NCBI RefSeq assembly: GCF_024505145.1
Contig: NZ_JANIAA010000011.1
Coordinates: 1-64,000 of the forward strand
DNA length: 64,000 nucleotides
Source of the DNA: Streptomyces rugosispiralis
GTDB taxonomy: Bacteria; Actinomycetota; Actinomycetes; Streptomycetales; Streptomycetaceae
Direction: 5' to 3'
The notes beneath the pieces are model-generated. The model saw only the letters and a list, made by a program, of their open reading frames with translations, searched no databases and was not told the origin of the DNA. A program made the translations under genes and the position numbers. Within the stretch, counting starts at the first letter, position 1, and each line of letters starts with the position of its first letter. Of the stretch, positions 1-7,517 are shown in pieces.

Positions 1-233
1 TGCGTCATGGACGCGTACCGGGGCGGTACTTCGAGGTGCGTATCGCATACGACGCAGAAAAAATGGTCGGGGTCGAGGTGTCCGACCCCCGCGAGGGGCA
101 CCCTGCCCTGGCAGACCCGACACCGGACGACGAATCGGGACGCGGCCTGGCGATCGTGGACGCGCTGTCCGAGACATGGGGCGTCCGGGAGCGCATCGTC
201 GGCAAAACGGTCTGGGCCCGGATCCGCCTCTAG
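1..233 (+). CDS. ATP-binding (RsbW-like HATPase) protein, C-terminal part
   Basis: The frame is open to the window edge, so only about the last 77 residues are present; the true start lies upstream. The fragment carries the G1-type motif (EVSDP) and the G2-type motif ESGRGLAIVDAL, then ends in TVWARIRL, as the small single-domain HATPase_c proteins related to SpoIIAB/RsbW do. Such proteins act in the cytoplasm as anti-sigma kinases or partner-switching regulators, and Streptomyces has dozens. The partner is not visible. A GTG at 36 could be mistaken for a start, but the upstream codons (RHGRVPGRYFEV) continue the domain. Two further members of the family occur in this window (2586-3185 and 35426-35854). 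Confidence 0.8.
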   Translation, partial: RHGRVPGRYFEVRIAYDAEKMVGVEVSDPREGHPALADPTPDDESGRGLAIVDALSETWGVRERIVGKTVWARIRL

Positions 234-731
234 CGGTGCTTGGTTGGGTGCGGCGCCGTCTCGCGCCTTCGGCGCAATTGAGCATGGGTCGGGGGTGCCG
301 GGGCGGGGGCCGCGTCGCCGGCCGCCGGGCCGGTGGGGGCGGGGCGAGTGGCGGCATCCGGGCTCGCGGATCAGGGCCGATCCGGACTGCGGGCGCGTGG
401 CCCCTCCGGGTACCCCGCTCAAAAATGCTTGATCTGGCGCAACTAATAAGTCAAGCAATCTCCAGAGGGGTACCCCACCCCCGGCAAGTCGTCCGGCGTC
501 GGCCCAAGCCCCCGAGTGCGGAAGCCGCCACCGGGCCCGACCTCCCATGGACCCGGCGGCCGGCGACGCAGCCCGCGCCCCCCACCCGCCCGCCCCCATG
601 CTCAAATGCGCCGAAGGCGCGAAACGGCGCCGCAGACGGCAAACGACAAACGGCCCCGACGCTCACTCCAGGACATGCCGCAGATCTCACGCCCCTGGAC
701 CGCCTCGGCCGCGACGCGCGAACGTACGGCG
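234..731. repeat. Gene-free stretch with a long imperfect inverted repeat
   Basis: No convincing gene. Two arms of roughly 170 bases, about 252-430 and 465-640, are imperfect reverse complements. Matching blocks include CGCGCCTTCGGCGCA (left, 269-283) with its complement near 609-623, GCGTCGCCGGCCGCCGGG (left, 312-329) with its complement near 557-576, and GGTACCCC-type sequence near 408-416 and 468-476. The centre (426-462) holds TGCTTGA and TCAAGCA in opposite orientation around an AT-rich core. It could be a miniature inverted-repeat element, an inverted duplication or a large cruciform/terminator. The next gene's promoter should lie in or just after it. Confidence 0.6.
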
Positions 732-1907
732 ATGCGCGCTTATGCGGAACTGATGCGTCATGGATCGGCTCGGCGGCTGATGTTCGCCTCCGCCACCGGC
801 AAGCTGGGCTTCGCCGTCTTCCCCCTGGCCATCGTCCTGCTCGGGCACGGCTCGTCGGGCTCGTTCCTGGACGCGGGGGTCGTGGCCGGGGCCTGGAGCG
901 TGGGCGGCACGGTGACGGCACCGCTCCGGGGCAGGCTGGTGGACCGTCATGGGCAACGGTGGCCCATGGGGGCCATGGCCGTGCTCACCGCGCTCGCCGT
1001 GGTCGGCCTGGTGACAGCCACGGCGACCACACAACTGGTGCTCTCCGGCACGCTCGCCGGAGCGAGCGCGCCGCCCATCGTGGCGAGCACACGCTCCCTG
1101 TGGGCGCGGGCCGTCCCCCACGACCTGCTGCGCGGCGCCTACGCGCTCGAAGCCGTCCTCACCGAGGTGACCAAGATCTGCGGCCCGCTCGTCGCGGCAG
1201 CGACGGCCGTACGGTCCCCTCGGCTCGGAGTGATCGTCGCCGGGGCGCTCCTGGTGGCAGGCTCCTGCCTGGTGATGTCCCACCCTCCGGCCCTCTCCGC
1301 CCGTGCCGCCTCCGCCCCCGACACCGGCAGCCGTGGCGCCCTGGGCTCGCCCGCGCTGCGGCTGCTGCTCCTCACCGACGTCTGCGCCGGAGTCTGCCTC
1401 GGGGCACTGACGGTCGGCCTTCCCGCCCGCGCCGCCGAGGGCGGTTCGGCGGCGGGCGCGGGCTGGATGTTCGCCTGCCTGGGCCTGGGCAGCGCACTCG
1501 CCGGCGCACGCTACGGCACCCGCCACCGCACGGCCCCGCCCGCCACCGGCTACCTCACCGCCCTCACCTGGCTCGCACTGCTCCTGGCCCTCCTGGCCGC
1601 CATATCAGCACCACCGCTCATGGCGATCCTCCTCACCCTCGCCGGTGCGGCGTTCGCGCCCATGACGGTCTGCCTGTTCGAACTGCTGGACGCACACGCG
1701 CCCCGTGGCACGGCCGTCGCGTCCATGATGTGGATGGTCGCGGGCGAGGAACTCGGCATCGCCGCCGGGACCATGGCCACCGGAGCACTGGCCCAACAGT
1801 CGGGCGCCTGGCCGACCCTCACCCTCGCGGCGGCGGCCAGCGGACTCGGCGCCACGATCACCGCGCTGCGCATCACCGAACTGGCCCGCGACGAACGATC
1901 ACCGTGA
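732..1907 (+). CDS. MFS transporter
   Basis: A 391-residue integral membrane protein with about twelve hydrophobic segments; residues about 55-70 carry the loop 2-3 signature in the form GRLVDRHGQRWPMG, typical of the major facilitator superfamily. The hydrophobic, Ala/Leu-rich composition and length fit a proton-coupled drug or metabolite exporter. The substrate cannot be read from sequence. The ATG at 732 begins a compact N-terminus leading straight into the first helix; an in-frame ATG at 675 is an alternative. It stands alone, between the inverted repeat and a convergent pair on the other strand. Confidence 0.85.
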   Translation: MRAYAELMRHGSARRLMFASATGKLGFAVFPLAIVLLGHGSSGSFLDAGVVAGAWSVGGTVTAPLRGRLVDRHGQRWPMGAMAVLTALAVVGLVTATATTQLVLSGTLAGASAPPIVASTRSLWARAVPHDLLRGAYALEAVLTEVTKICGPLVAAATAVRSPRLGVIVAGALLVAGSCLVMSHPPALSARAASAPDTGSRGALGSPALRLLLLTDVCAGVCLGALTVGLPARAAEGGSAAGAGWMFACLGLGSALAGARYGTRHRTAPPATGYLTALTWLALLLALLAAISAPPLMAILLTLAGAAFAPMTVCLFELLDAHAPRGTAVASMMWMVAGEELGIAAGTMATGALAQQSGAWPTLTLAAAASGLGATITALRITELARDERSP

Positions 1908-2076
1908 GGCGAGCGAAAAGCCACTCGACTCCGGCGGGCCGCTACCGGGGTGTCCGGCGGAACGTGACGCCTGCGGCGGGCTGCTCCCCTCCCCGCCCCT
2001 TCCCACGCAGCGTCGATATGCGGCTCCGCCGCGTGGGACCAGCCACGACGCAGCCGCGGAACTTCCCGCGGAGCGC
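1908..2076. repeat. Composite dispersed intergenic repeat between convergent genes
   Basis: A short convergent spacer made of two modules that recur separately in the window. Module A (1969-2007, GCCTGCGGCGGGCTGCTC at its left end) matches 17275-17318. Module B (about 2011-2082) contains TGCGGCTCCGCCGCGTGGG and CCAGCCACGAC and matches 9999-10091. Module B contains the palindrome GCGGCTCCGCCGC and continues to GGAGCGCTCAGCGGA, reaching over the stop codon of the minus-strand gene. It probably folds as a bidirectional terminator. Confidence 0.7.
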
Positions 2077-2589
2077 TCAGCGGAACAGCGCGCCCGGGAG
2101 GCCGGGGCGGTCGATGGCCTCCTGGAGGGCGGCGCGCAGAGTGTGGCTGTCGGTGAGGGGGCCGCCGGGCCGGATCAGCCAGACATGGCCCTGCCGTACG
2201 CAGCCGGGCCTGGGGCAGCGCAGCACCCGGCCCGGCCCCGCCGCGGCCACCGTGCGGCGGCGGGCGTACACCGTCCCGGCCAGCCAGACCTTCCACTCGG
2301 CCGCGGATCCGGGCGGTACGAGGAAGGAGAGCACATGGCTGGCGGTGGCCAGCATCACCGGCCCCGCCGCGTCGCGCCGCTGCAGCGCCTGGATCACCGC
2401 GGTGCCGATGTCGTCGCACATCCGCACCAGGTCGAAGACCGGGCCCACCGGCAGATCGGCGAGGCCGGTGCCGCTGGCCCACTGGAGCCGCACCCGCCCG
2501 GGATCGTCGCTCGCGGCCAGCAGCCATTCGGCCGCGTCGGTCTCCACGGTGACGCGCATCCGGCGCTCCCCCCACGGCCAGGCGTTCAT
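2077..2589 (-). CDS. Conserved protein of unknown function, coupled to ATP-binding protein
   Basis: A 170-residue protein with no family I recognise. The N-terminal part (MRVTVETDAAEWLLAASDD) looks like a beta-alpha fold; residues about 130-140 carry RCPRPGCV, a two-cysteine stretch that might bind metal. Its ATG (2587-2589) overlaps the stop of the upstream ATP-binding gene in an ATGA arrangement, so the two are translationally coupled and likely act together, perhaps as a regulator and its dedicated partner. A longer reading from 2619 exists, but the coupled ATG is the better start. The 3' end lies inside dispersed repeat module B. Confidence 0.65.
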   Translation of the reverse strand: MNAWPWGERRMRVTVETDAAEWLLAASDDPGRVRLQWASGTGLADLPVGPVFDLVRMCDDIGTAVIQALQRRDAAGPVMLATASHVLSFLVPPGSAAEWKVWLAGTVYARRRTVAAAGPGRVLRCPRPGCVRQGHVWLIRPGGPLTDSHTLRAALQEAIDRPGLPGALFR

Positions 2590-3185
2590 GAGGTGGCCAC
2601 CAGCGGCAGGGTGAACCACACCTTCTTCCCCCGGACTCCGGGATCGGGCGGCTCGGTGCCCCAGTCGGCCGCCAGGTCCTCGACGATGGCCAGCCCCCGT
2701 CCGGACTCCTCGGTGGGCTCCGGCTTGCGGGCCACCGGGATCACGGGCGAGCCGTCGGCCACCTCCACCCGCAGCTCACGGCCGAAGCGCTCCAGCGAGA
2801 CGGTTATGGTGACGGTGTCGGCGGGGCCGGAGCTGCCGTGCTCCACGGCGTTGGCGAACAGTTCGTTGGTGGCGAGGACGACATGGTCCACGATCGCGCC
2901 GAGCCGCCAGTCGCGCAGATGCCCGGCGACCATCCGGCGCACCGCGGCGGCGCGGTCGGGCAGCGCGGGGAACTCCGCCCGGAAGAGCCGGCGGGTGTCC
3001 AGCGGGATCACCGTCCTCTCCCCTCCGGAGCCGGGGACGGGGATCGCGGCGGCGGCGGGGCCGTCGGCCGGAGCGGTTCTCGGCGCGGCGGCCCGCCCGG
3101 TAACCGGATCGGTTCGCTGGCGGTCCGCGGAGACCGCGACTCGCTGGCGGTCCGCGGAGACCGCGACACCACGGCTCGTGCCCAT
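2586..3185 (-). CDS. ATP-binding (RsbW-like HATPase) protein
   Basis: A 199-residue protein. The last 130 residues are an HATPase_c domain of the anti-sigma/serine kinase type: N-box ATNELFANAVEHG, G1 VADGSPVIPV and G2 ESGRGLAIVEDLA. The first 65 residues are a low-complexity extension carrying the nonapeptide VAVSADRQR twice in tandem, from a perfect 27-bp duplication. The start is chosen at ATG 3183-3185, preceded by GAGGAGGGCGAGACG, a strong ribosome site; the open frame runs further upstream without one. The gene overlaps the downstream unknown gene by ATGA. A partner-switching role is inferred from the family. Confidence 0.85.
   Translation of the reverse strand: MGTSRGVAVSADRQRVAVSADRQRTDPVTGRAAAPRTAPADGPAAAAIPVPGSGGERTVIPLDTRRLFRAEFPALPDRAAAVRRMVAGHLRDWRLGAIVDHVVLATNELFANAVEHGSSGPADTVTITVSLERFGRELRVEVADGSPVIPVARKPEPTEESGRGLAIVEDLAADWGTEPPDPGVRGKKVWFTLPLVATS
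3114..3167. repeat. Perfect 27-bp tandem duplication inside a coding region
   Basis: Two identical 27-bp copies (3114-3140 and 3141-3167) with no mismatch. In the minus-strand gene they encode VAVSADRQR twice. Being a multiple of three, the duplication keeps the frame. Perfect identity suggests a recent event. Confidence 0.95.
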
Positions 3186-3198
3186 CGTCTCGCCCTCC

Positions 3199-3465
3199 TC
3201 ATCGGCCGACGCCGGCCGGTGCGACAGTCCTGGACAGGAACGGCTCACGGTGTCGGTCCTCACGGTCCTCGTCGGTCTGTGGGCTCTGGTGGCATACGGG
3301 CACATGGGGTGATTGATGTCCGGGTGAGCGGGTAAGCGCATCCTGGTGACCGACGGCGTGGCATCTGAGCTGGTGGCAGGTGGTGCGCACGCCCCACCCG
3401 ACCCGCCTGGACCAGCTGCCACGGACGGAGACGGCCCGGTCGCGGTGAGTGCCGGTTACCGGCAT
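3199..3465 (-). CDS. Possible small upstream ORF, unknown
   Basis: An 88-residue frame with a strong ribosome site (GAAGGAGGAACC before ATG 3463-3465). It ends 13 bases before the ATP-binding gene start at 3185, so it could be a coupled leader gene. The product is His/Arg-rich (seven histidines between residues 30 and 60) and resembles nothing I know. The codon third-position bias weakens in the second half. It is reported because of the ribosome site; it may not be a real protein. The rest of 3186-3603 holds no clear gene. Confidence 0.3.
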   Translation of the reverse strand: MPVTGTHRDRAVSVRGSWSRRVGWGVRTTCHQLRCHAVGHQDALTRSPGHQSPHVPVCHQSPQTDEDREDRHREPFLSRTVAPAGVGR

Positions 3466-3603
3466 GGTTCCTCCTTCGAAGGCAGCGCAAAGCGCCATCG
3501 GTCGCCGTTCAAGTAGACAAACGGTTGGACCGGCCGGTGGGCGAGAGGGCATGGGGGTTGTCCGGTTGTACGGGCGTAGTGGTTCGGGCTCCACGGTCCG
3601 GAC

Positions 3604-4428
3604 GTGGCAAGCGTGAGCGAGGGCCGCGAGGGGCGGCCGGGCCCTGGGGAACGGTCCGGTGTGGACGGCAAGCGGGTCCTGGTGACCGGGGGTTCCCGGG
3701 GGCTGGGTGAACAGATCGTACGGCTCTTGGCGGCCGGCGGGGCGCGGTTGGCCACCTGTGCCCGAACCCCGGAGCACCTGCGGTCCCTCACCGCGTCCCT
3801 GAGCGCCGAGGGGTACGGGGAGCCGTTCACCCGTGCGCTGGACGTCACCGAGCCGGAGCCGCTGGAGCGGTTCGTGGATGCGGCGGCGGAACGTTTCAGC
3901 GGTCTTGACGGCGTGGTGGCCTGCGCCGGTGGCGCCCGCGGCCGCGGCATCGAGGACGCCGCTCCCCAGGACTGGTCGCTGACCTGGGAGATGAACGTCG
4001 GTCATACGGCCCGGCTGGTGAAGGCCGCGGTGCCGCATCTGCGCCGGGCGGGCGGCGGCTCCGTGGTGGTGATCGCCTCCATCTCCGGCTGGAAGCCGGG
4101 GCCCCAGGCGCAGTACGGGGCGGCCAAGGCCGCCCAGATCCATCTCGCCGCCTCACTCGCCCGTGAGCTGGGCCCGGACGGGATCCGGGTGAACGCCGTC
4201 TCCCCGGGGTCCATGCTGATCCCCGGGAAGCGATGGGACCGGATGCGCACCGAAGAGCCCGAGGCCTACGCCCGGTTCACGGCCGAACTGCCGCGCGGTG
4301 AACTGGTCACCCCGCGGGAGGTCGCCCAGGTCGTGGCGTTTCTGCTCTCGGACGCCTCGAGCGGGGTCTCCGGTGCGCATCTGCCCGTGGACCGAGCCCA
4401 GAACGCCCCCACGCCGGGAGGTTATTGA
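3604..4428 (+). CDS. Short-chain dehydrogenase/reductase (SDR)
   Basis: A 274-residue classical SDR. The cofactor-binding glycine motif is TGGSRGLG (about residues 28-35), the structural motif is ACAGG in place of NNAG, and the catalytic set is Ser in IASISGW with YGAAK supplying Tyr and Lys. NAD(P)-dependent oxidoreduction of an unknown alcohol or ketone is expected in the cytoplasm. The N-terminal 20 residues before the Rossmann fold are rich in Gly/Arg and a later GTG (3613 or beyond) could be the true start. It is monocistronic and convergent with the TPR regulator. Confidence 0.8.
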   Translation: MASVSEGREGRPGPGERSGVDGKRVLVTGGSRGLGEQIVRLLAAGGARLATCARTPEHLRSLTASLSAEGYGEPFTRALDVTEPEPLERFVDAAAERFSGLDGVVACAGGARGRGIEDAAPQDWSLTWEMNVGHTARLVKAAVPHLRRAGGGSVVVIASISGWKPGPQAQYGAAKAAQIHLAASLARELGPDGIRVNAVSPGSMLIPGKRWDRMRTEEPEAYARFTAELPRGELVTPREVAQVVAFLLSDASSGVSGAHLPVDRAQNAPTPGGY

Positions 4429-4470
4429 CCCCCCGGCGCTCCCCCGAGCGGAGGCGCTCCGGACACGTCA

Positions 4471-4495
4471 CCGGCCGCCCACATGGAGCGGCCGG
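4471..4495. terminator. Hairpin between convergent genes
   Basis: CCGGCCGC (4471-4478) pairs perfectly with GCGGCCGG (4488-4495) across a 9-base loop. It sits 43 bases after the SDR stop and 51 bases after the minus-strand regulator stop, where a bidirectional terminator is expected. No U-tract follows, as is common in Streptomyces. Confidence 0.55.
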
Positions 4496-4545
4496 AGACT
4501 TCACTCGAGACACCGGCGGGGCGGGGCCCCGTGGCCGGACGCCTC

Positions 4546-5949
4546 TCAGGCGGCCATGCCGAGCACGGTCCGGGAGCGCTGCTCGAACTCCCTGACCATG
4601 GGCTCCCCGCGGTGCGGCCGCAGCCGGGTGCGGAAGTCGCGCAGCGCCTGGATCGAGCGCTCGCTGTGCACCCCGCTGAGGGTGTCGAGTGCCTCGCCCG
4701 CGGTGTCCACGGCCTCGTCCAGCCGGTTCTGCTGGAGGTAGGCCGTGGCCAGCACGGATCTGCTGATGGCCTGGCGCCGGCGCCGCTCGGCGTTGGCGCG
4801 CACGGATTCGGCGGCGGCGTGCTCGGCGTCCGAGGCGTTCCCCAGGTCGCGGAAGCACAGCGCCGCCTCGGCGGCCAGATAGTGGTGGTCGAGGAAGCGC
4901 ACCCAGGGCGACTCCTGCTCGGAGCCCTGGCTGGCCTCCAGTTGGCCGTCGGCCGCGCGCAGCGACTTGGACGCCTCCCGGGGCTGGTCCAGCGCGGCGT
5001 AGCCACGGGCAGCCATGGCGTGCAGCCGCATCAGCCCGAGCGGGCTTCCGGCGTGTTTGGCGGTGGCGACACCGACCCGGGCCAACTCGACCCCCGCCTC
5101 GGGCTGGCCCAGGTTGGTCGCCAGATGGGACAGGCCGGCCAGGATCTGACCGCCCAGGACCCGGTCGCCGCCCTCGGCGCACAGCCGCAGCGCCTGGGTC
5201 ATATAGCGCTGGGCCAAGCCGTATTCGGCGTTGTCATAGCTGCTCCAGCCGGCCATCGCGGCCAGCTTGGCGGCCGCGGTGAACAGCTGGCGCCGCTCCT
5301 GCGGTGGCGCGCCACGCTGCTGGAGCATGGGGACGACCTCGGTCGAGAGATAGAGCACGATGCTGGCGCGGACCTGGCCGCCGCCGAAGCGATTGTCCAT
5401 CTCGTCGAACATGTTGATCGCCGCATGGACCTGTTCGACGCGGCCGCCTTCGGCCGCGGGTGCGAGCCGGGCGGTGTCCTGGTTCTCGACCAGCCACAGC
5501 AGCCATTCGCGCTGTGGGGTCACCAGCGCGCCGGCGACGAAGGGCACCGCACCCAGCAGGCTGCGGCGGGATATGTCGGTGGAGCCGAGTTCGGCGAGCG
5601 TGTGCAAGGTTTCTGCTACGTCCTCCCGGTAGGCCAGCGCCCGGGCCACGACCGGGCGCTGTCGGTCGGAGATGAACCCCAGCTCGGCGGGGCCCACGGG
5701 CCTGCCGAGCCGGTGGGAGAGCACGGCGGCGATCAGCTCCGGCGTGGTGCCGCGCGGCTGTCCGCCTTGCAGCCAGCGGGTGACGGACGCCTTGTCGTAG
5801 TTCGACTCGCGCCCCTGCCTACGGCCCAGTTCATTGACCCGCAGGGCCAATGAGGCGTAGGAGCACCCGGATTCCTTCAGAGCGGCGGCCAACGCGCCGT
5901 TGGACACGGCGCCTTGGCGCCCGCTTACCGGCTGTGCGTGATGCGTCAC
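4546..5949 (-). CDS. NsdA-like TPR regulatory protein
   Basis: About 467 residues. The N-terminal 80 residues form a DNA-binding-like helical domain (SYASLALRVNELGRR, then ASVTRWLQGGQPRG); a segment around RRSLLGAVPFVAGALV often leads to a false Tat-signal annotation; the remaining 300 residues are helical TPR-like repeats (for example LAGLSHLATNLGQ, ALCFRDLGNASDAE). This architecture matches the NsdA/NsdB family, known in Streptomyces as negative regulators of differentiation and antibiotic production; the match is by architecture, not proven orthology. Start: GTG 5947-5949 preceded by GGGGACGG; an ATG at 6009 is possible. It is divergent from the XRE gene at 6227. Confidence 0.75.
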   Translation of the reverse strand: MTHHAQPVSGRQGAVSNGALAAALKESGCSYASLALRVNELGRRQGRESNYDKASVTRWLQGGQPRGTTPELIAAVLSHRLGRPVGPAELGFISDRQRPVVARALAYREDVAETLHTLAELGSTDISRRSLLGAVPFVAGALVTPQREWLLWLVENQDTARLAPAAEGGRVEQVHAAINMFDEMDNRFGGGQVRASIVLYLSTEVVPMLQQRGAPPQERRQLFTAAAKLAAMAGWSSYDNAEYGLAQRYMTQALRLCAEGGDRVLGGQILAGLSHLATNLGQPEAGVELARVGVATAKHAGSPLGLMRLHAMAARGYAALDQPREASKSLRAADGQLEASQGSEQESPWVRFLDHHYLAAEAALCFRDLGNASDAEHAAAESVRANAERRRRQAISRSVLATAYLQQNRLDEAVDTAGEALDTLSGVHSERSIQALRDFRTRLRPHRGEPMVREFEQRSRTVLGMAA

Positions 5950-6226
5950 CGTGACCGTCCCCGTTTCGAGCCACGGCGGTCTGCGGGATCCCCGTCGCGC
6001 ACTGCCCACCGGCTGGCCGGAGGCCTCAACGACGTTGTCGACATGGGTAGTTGGGAGCCCTCGCCATAGAGGGTGAGATGGGTCACGTGCTCACTATGCG
6101 TGGTGAAGCCGTCACCCCGCAAGCTTCGTTCTGATAATTTCAAAGCGTTACGCTCGCTCTGTCTGTGTCATCCATCGCGTGGCACACTGTGCAGGCATAT
6201 GACAGCCATTCCTACGGGAGGCGGAC
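5950..6226. promoter_or_regulatory. Divergent promoter region
   Basis: A 277-base spacer between the NsdA-like gene and the XRE regulator. Bases 6112-6160 are markedly AT-richer than the surroundings (around CTGATAATTTCAAAGCG), as expected for promoter DNA. I cannot assign -35/-10 elements with confidence. Both flanking genes encode regulators, so cross-regulation is possible. Confidence 0.4.
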
Positions 6227-7093
6227 GTGAGCGAGGCACGGCCGGCCGGCGCCGCCCCCACCCTCTTGCGGAGAGTTCTGGGCAAGCGTCTGCGGCATCT
6301 TCGCGAGCGGGCGAAGGTGTCGTTCGAGGAAGCCGCGAAAGCCATCGAGGTCACCCCGTTGACCGTGCGCAGGATGGAAAAGGCGGAAGTCGGCCTCAAG
6401 ATCCCGTATCTGAAGGAGCTGCTGCGGAACTACGGCGTCCGCGGCCCGGAGATGGAGGATTTCCTCGCTCTGGCACGCGAGGCGAACCAGCCGGGCTGGT
6501 GGCATCAGTTCCGCGATGTGCTTCCGGACTGGTTCAGTGTTTACGTAAGCCTCGAAAGTGAGGCCACCGTCATTCGCGCGTACGAGCCCCACTACGTGCC
6601 CGGACTGCTCCAGACGGAGGACTACGCACGAGCGGTGCTACGCATGGGCTTCCCGCGCGACACCGAGGAGGAGCTGGAGCGCCGGATCGCCCTGCGGGTC
6701 ACGCGCCAGGCCCTGCTCACCAAGCCGGAGGCGCCGACCATCTGGGCCATCCTCGACGAGACGGTGCTGCACCGCCCGGTCGGCGGTTCGCGGGTGATGC
6801 GCGACCAGATCGACCACCTCATCGACACCTTGGACGTCCCCAAGGTCAGGCTGCAGATCATGCGGTTCGCGGCGGGGCCGCACCCCGGGGCCTTCGGCCC
6901 CTTCCACTACTTCCGCTTCGGATTCTCCGAACTGCCGGACGTCGTCTACACCGAGAGCCTCACCGGGGCGGTCTATGTGGACAAGCCGGCCGAAGTCGTC
7001 GCCTATCTCGAGGTCCTGGACCGGATGGCGGTCCAGGCCGAGCCGATCGGCGACTCCAGCACCATCCTGGCCGAACTGCGTAAGGAGCACTGA
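6227..7093 (+). CDS. XRE-family regulator with DUF5753 domain
   Basis: A 288-residue protein. A helix-turn-helix (residues about 18-70: LRHLRERAKVSFEEAAKAI followed by TPLTVRRMEKAE) is fused to the DUF5753 domain, recognised by HYVPGLLQTEDYARAV near residue 120 and the C-terminal VYVDKPAEVVAYLEVLDRM. This is the WhiJ-like class found in large numbers in Streptomyces, normally paired with a DUF397 protein that modulates it. The GTG start follows GGGAGGCGGAC. The DUF397 gene starts one base after its stop codon, so the pair is an operon. Confidence 0.9.
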   Translation: MSEARPAGAAPTLLRRVLGKRLRHLRERAKVSFEEAAKAIEVTPLTVRRMEKAEVGLKIPYLKELLRNYGVRGPEMEDFLALAREANQPGWWHQFRDVLPDWFSVYVSLESEATVIRAYEPHYVPGLLQTEDYARAVLRMGFPRDTEEELERRIALRVTRQALLTKPEAPTIWAILDETVLHRPVGGSRVMRDQIDHLIDTLDVPKVRLQIMRFAAGPHPGAFGPFHYFRFGFSELPDVVYTESLTGAVYVDKPAEVVAYLEVLDRMAVQAEPIGDSSTILAELRKEH

Positions 7094-7094
7094 G

Positions 7095-7334
7095 ATGCAT
7101 GACCCCGTCTACAGCGGAATGCCGGCCACGGACCTGGGCACGGAGGGCTGGGAGAAGCCCTGGAGCGGGTCCAACGGCGGCACCTGCATCGAGGCCAAGC
7201 GACTGCCGGACGGGCGGATAGCGCTGCGCCAGTCCACCGACCCGGCCGGGCCCGCGCTGATCTACACCCGCGCGGAGGTGGCGTCCTTCCTGGACGCGGC
7301 CAAGGCCGGTGAGGCGGACTTCCTCATCGCCTAG
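7095..7334 (+). CDS. DUF397 domain protein
   Basis: A 79-residue protein with the DUF397 hallmarks: WSGSNGGTCIEAKRL, then ALRQSTDPAGPALIYTRAEVASFLDAA. DUF397 proteins are small cytoplasmic partners of XRE-DUF5753 regulators, thought to antagonise or tune them. The ATG at 7095 lies directly after the TGA of the regulator, so expression is coupled. N-terminal residues 1-20 (MHDPVYSGMPATDLGTEGWE) are longer than in some relatives. Confidence 0.88.
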   Translation: MHDPVYSGMPATDLGTEGWEKPWSGSNGGTCIEAKRLPDGRIALRQSTDPAGPALIYTRAEVASFLDAAKAGEADFLIA

Positions 7335-7517
7335 GGCGGCCGTCCACGGTCGACTCCCCGAAACTCCCCGAAAACCACTACGCCCGCACAACCGCACAAC
7401 CCCGCACCGCACTCCCGTCCCCGCCGTCCCGCCACGCACACTGAAGACGCCGTGGCGGGCGGCGGTGTCGTCCCCCTTGCAGATGTGCAGACCCCATGGG
7501 ACCGACAGGATGCCGTA

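Noticed and set aside
4546-5949. Tat-exported protein
   Set aside because: The RRSLLGAVPF stretch is internal (about 110 residues in) and lies between a DNA-binding-like domain and TPR repeats.
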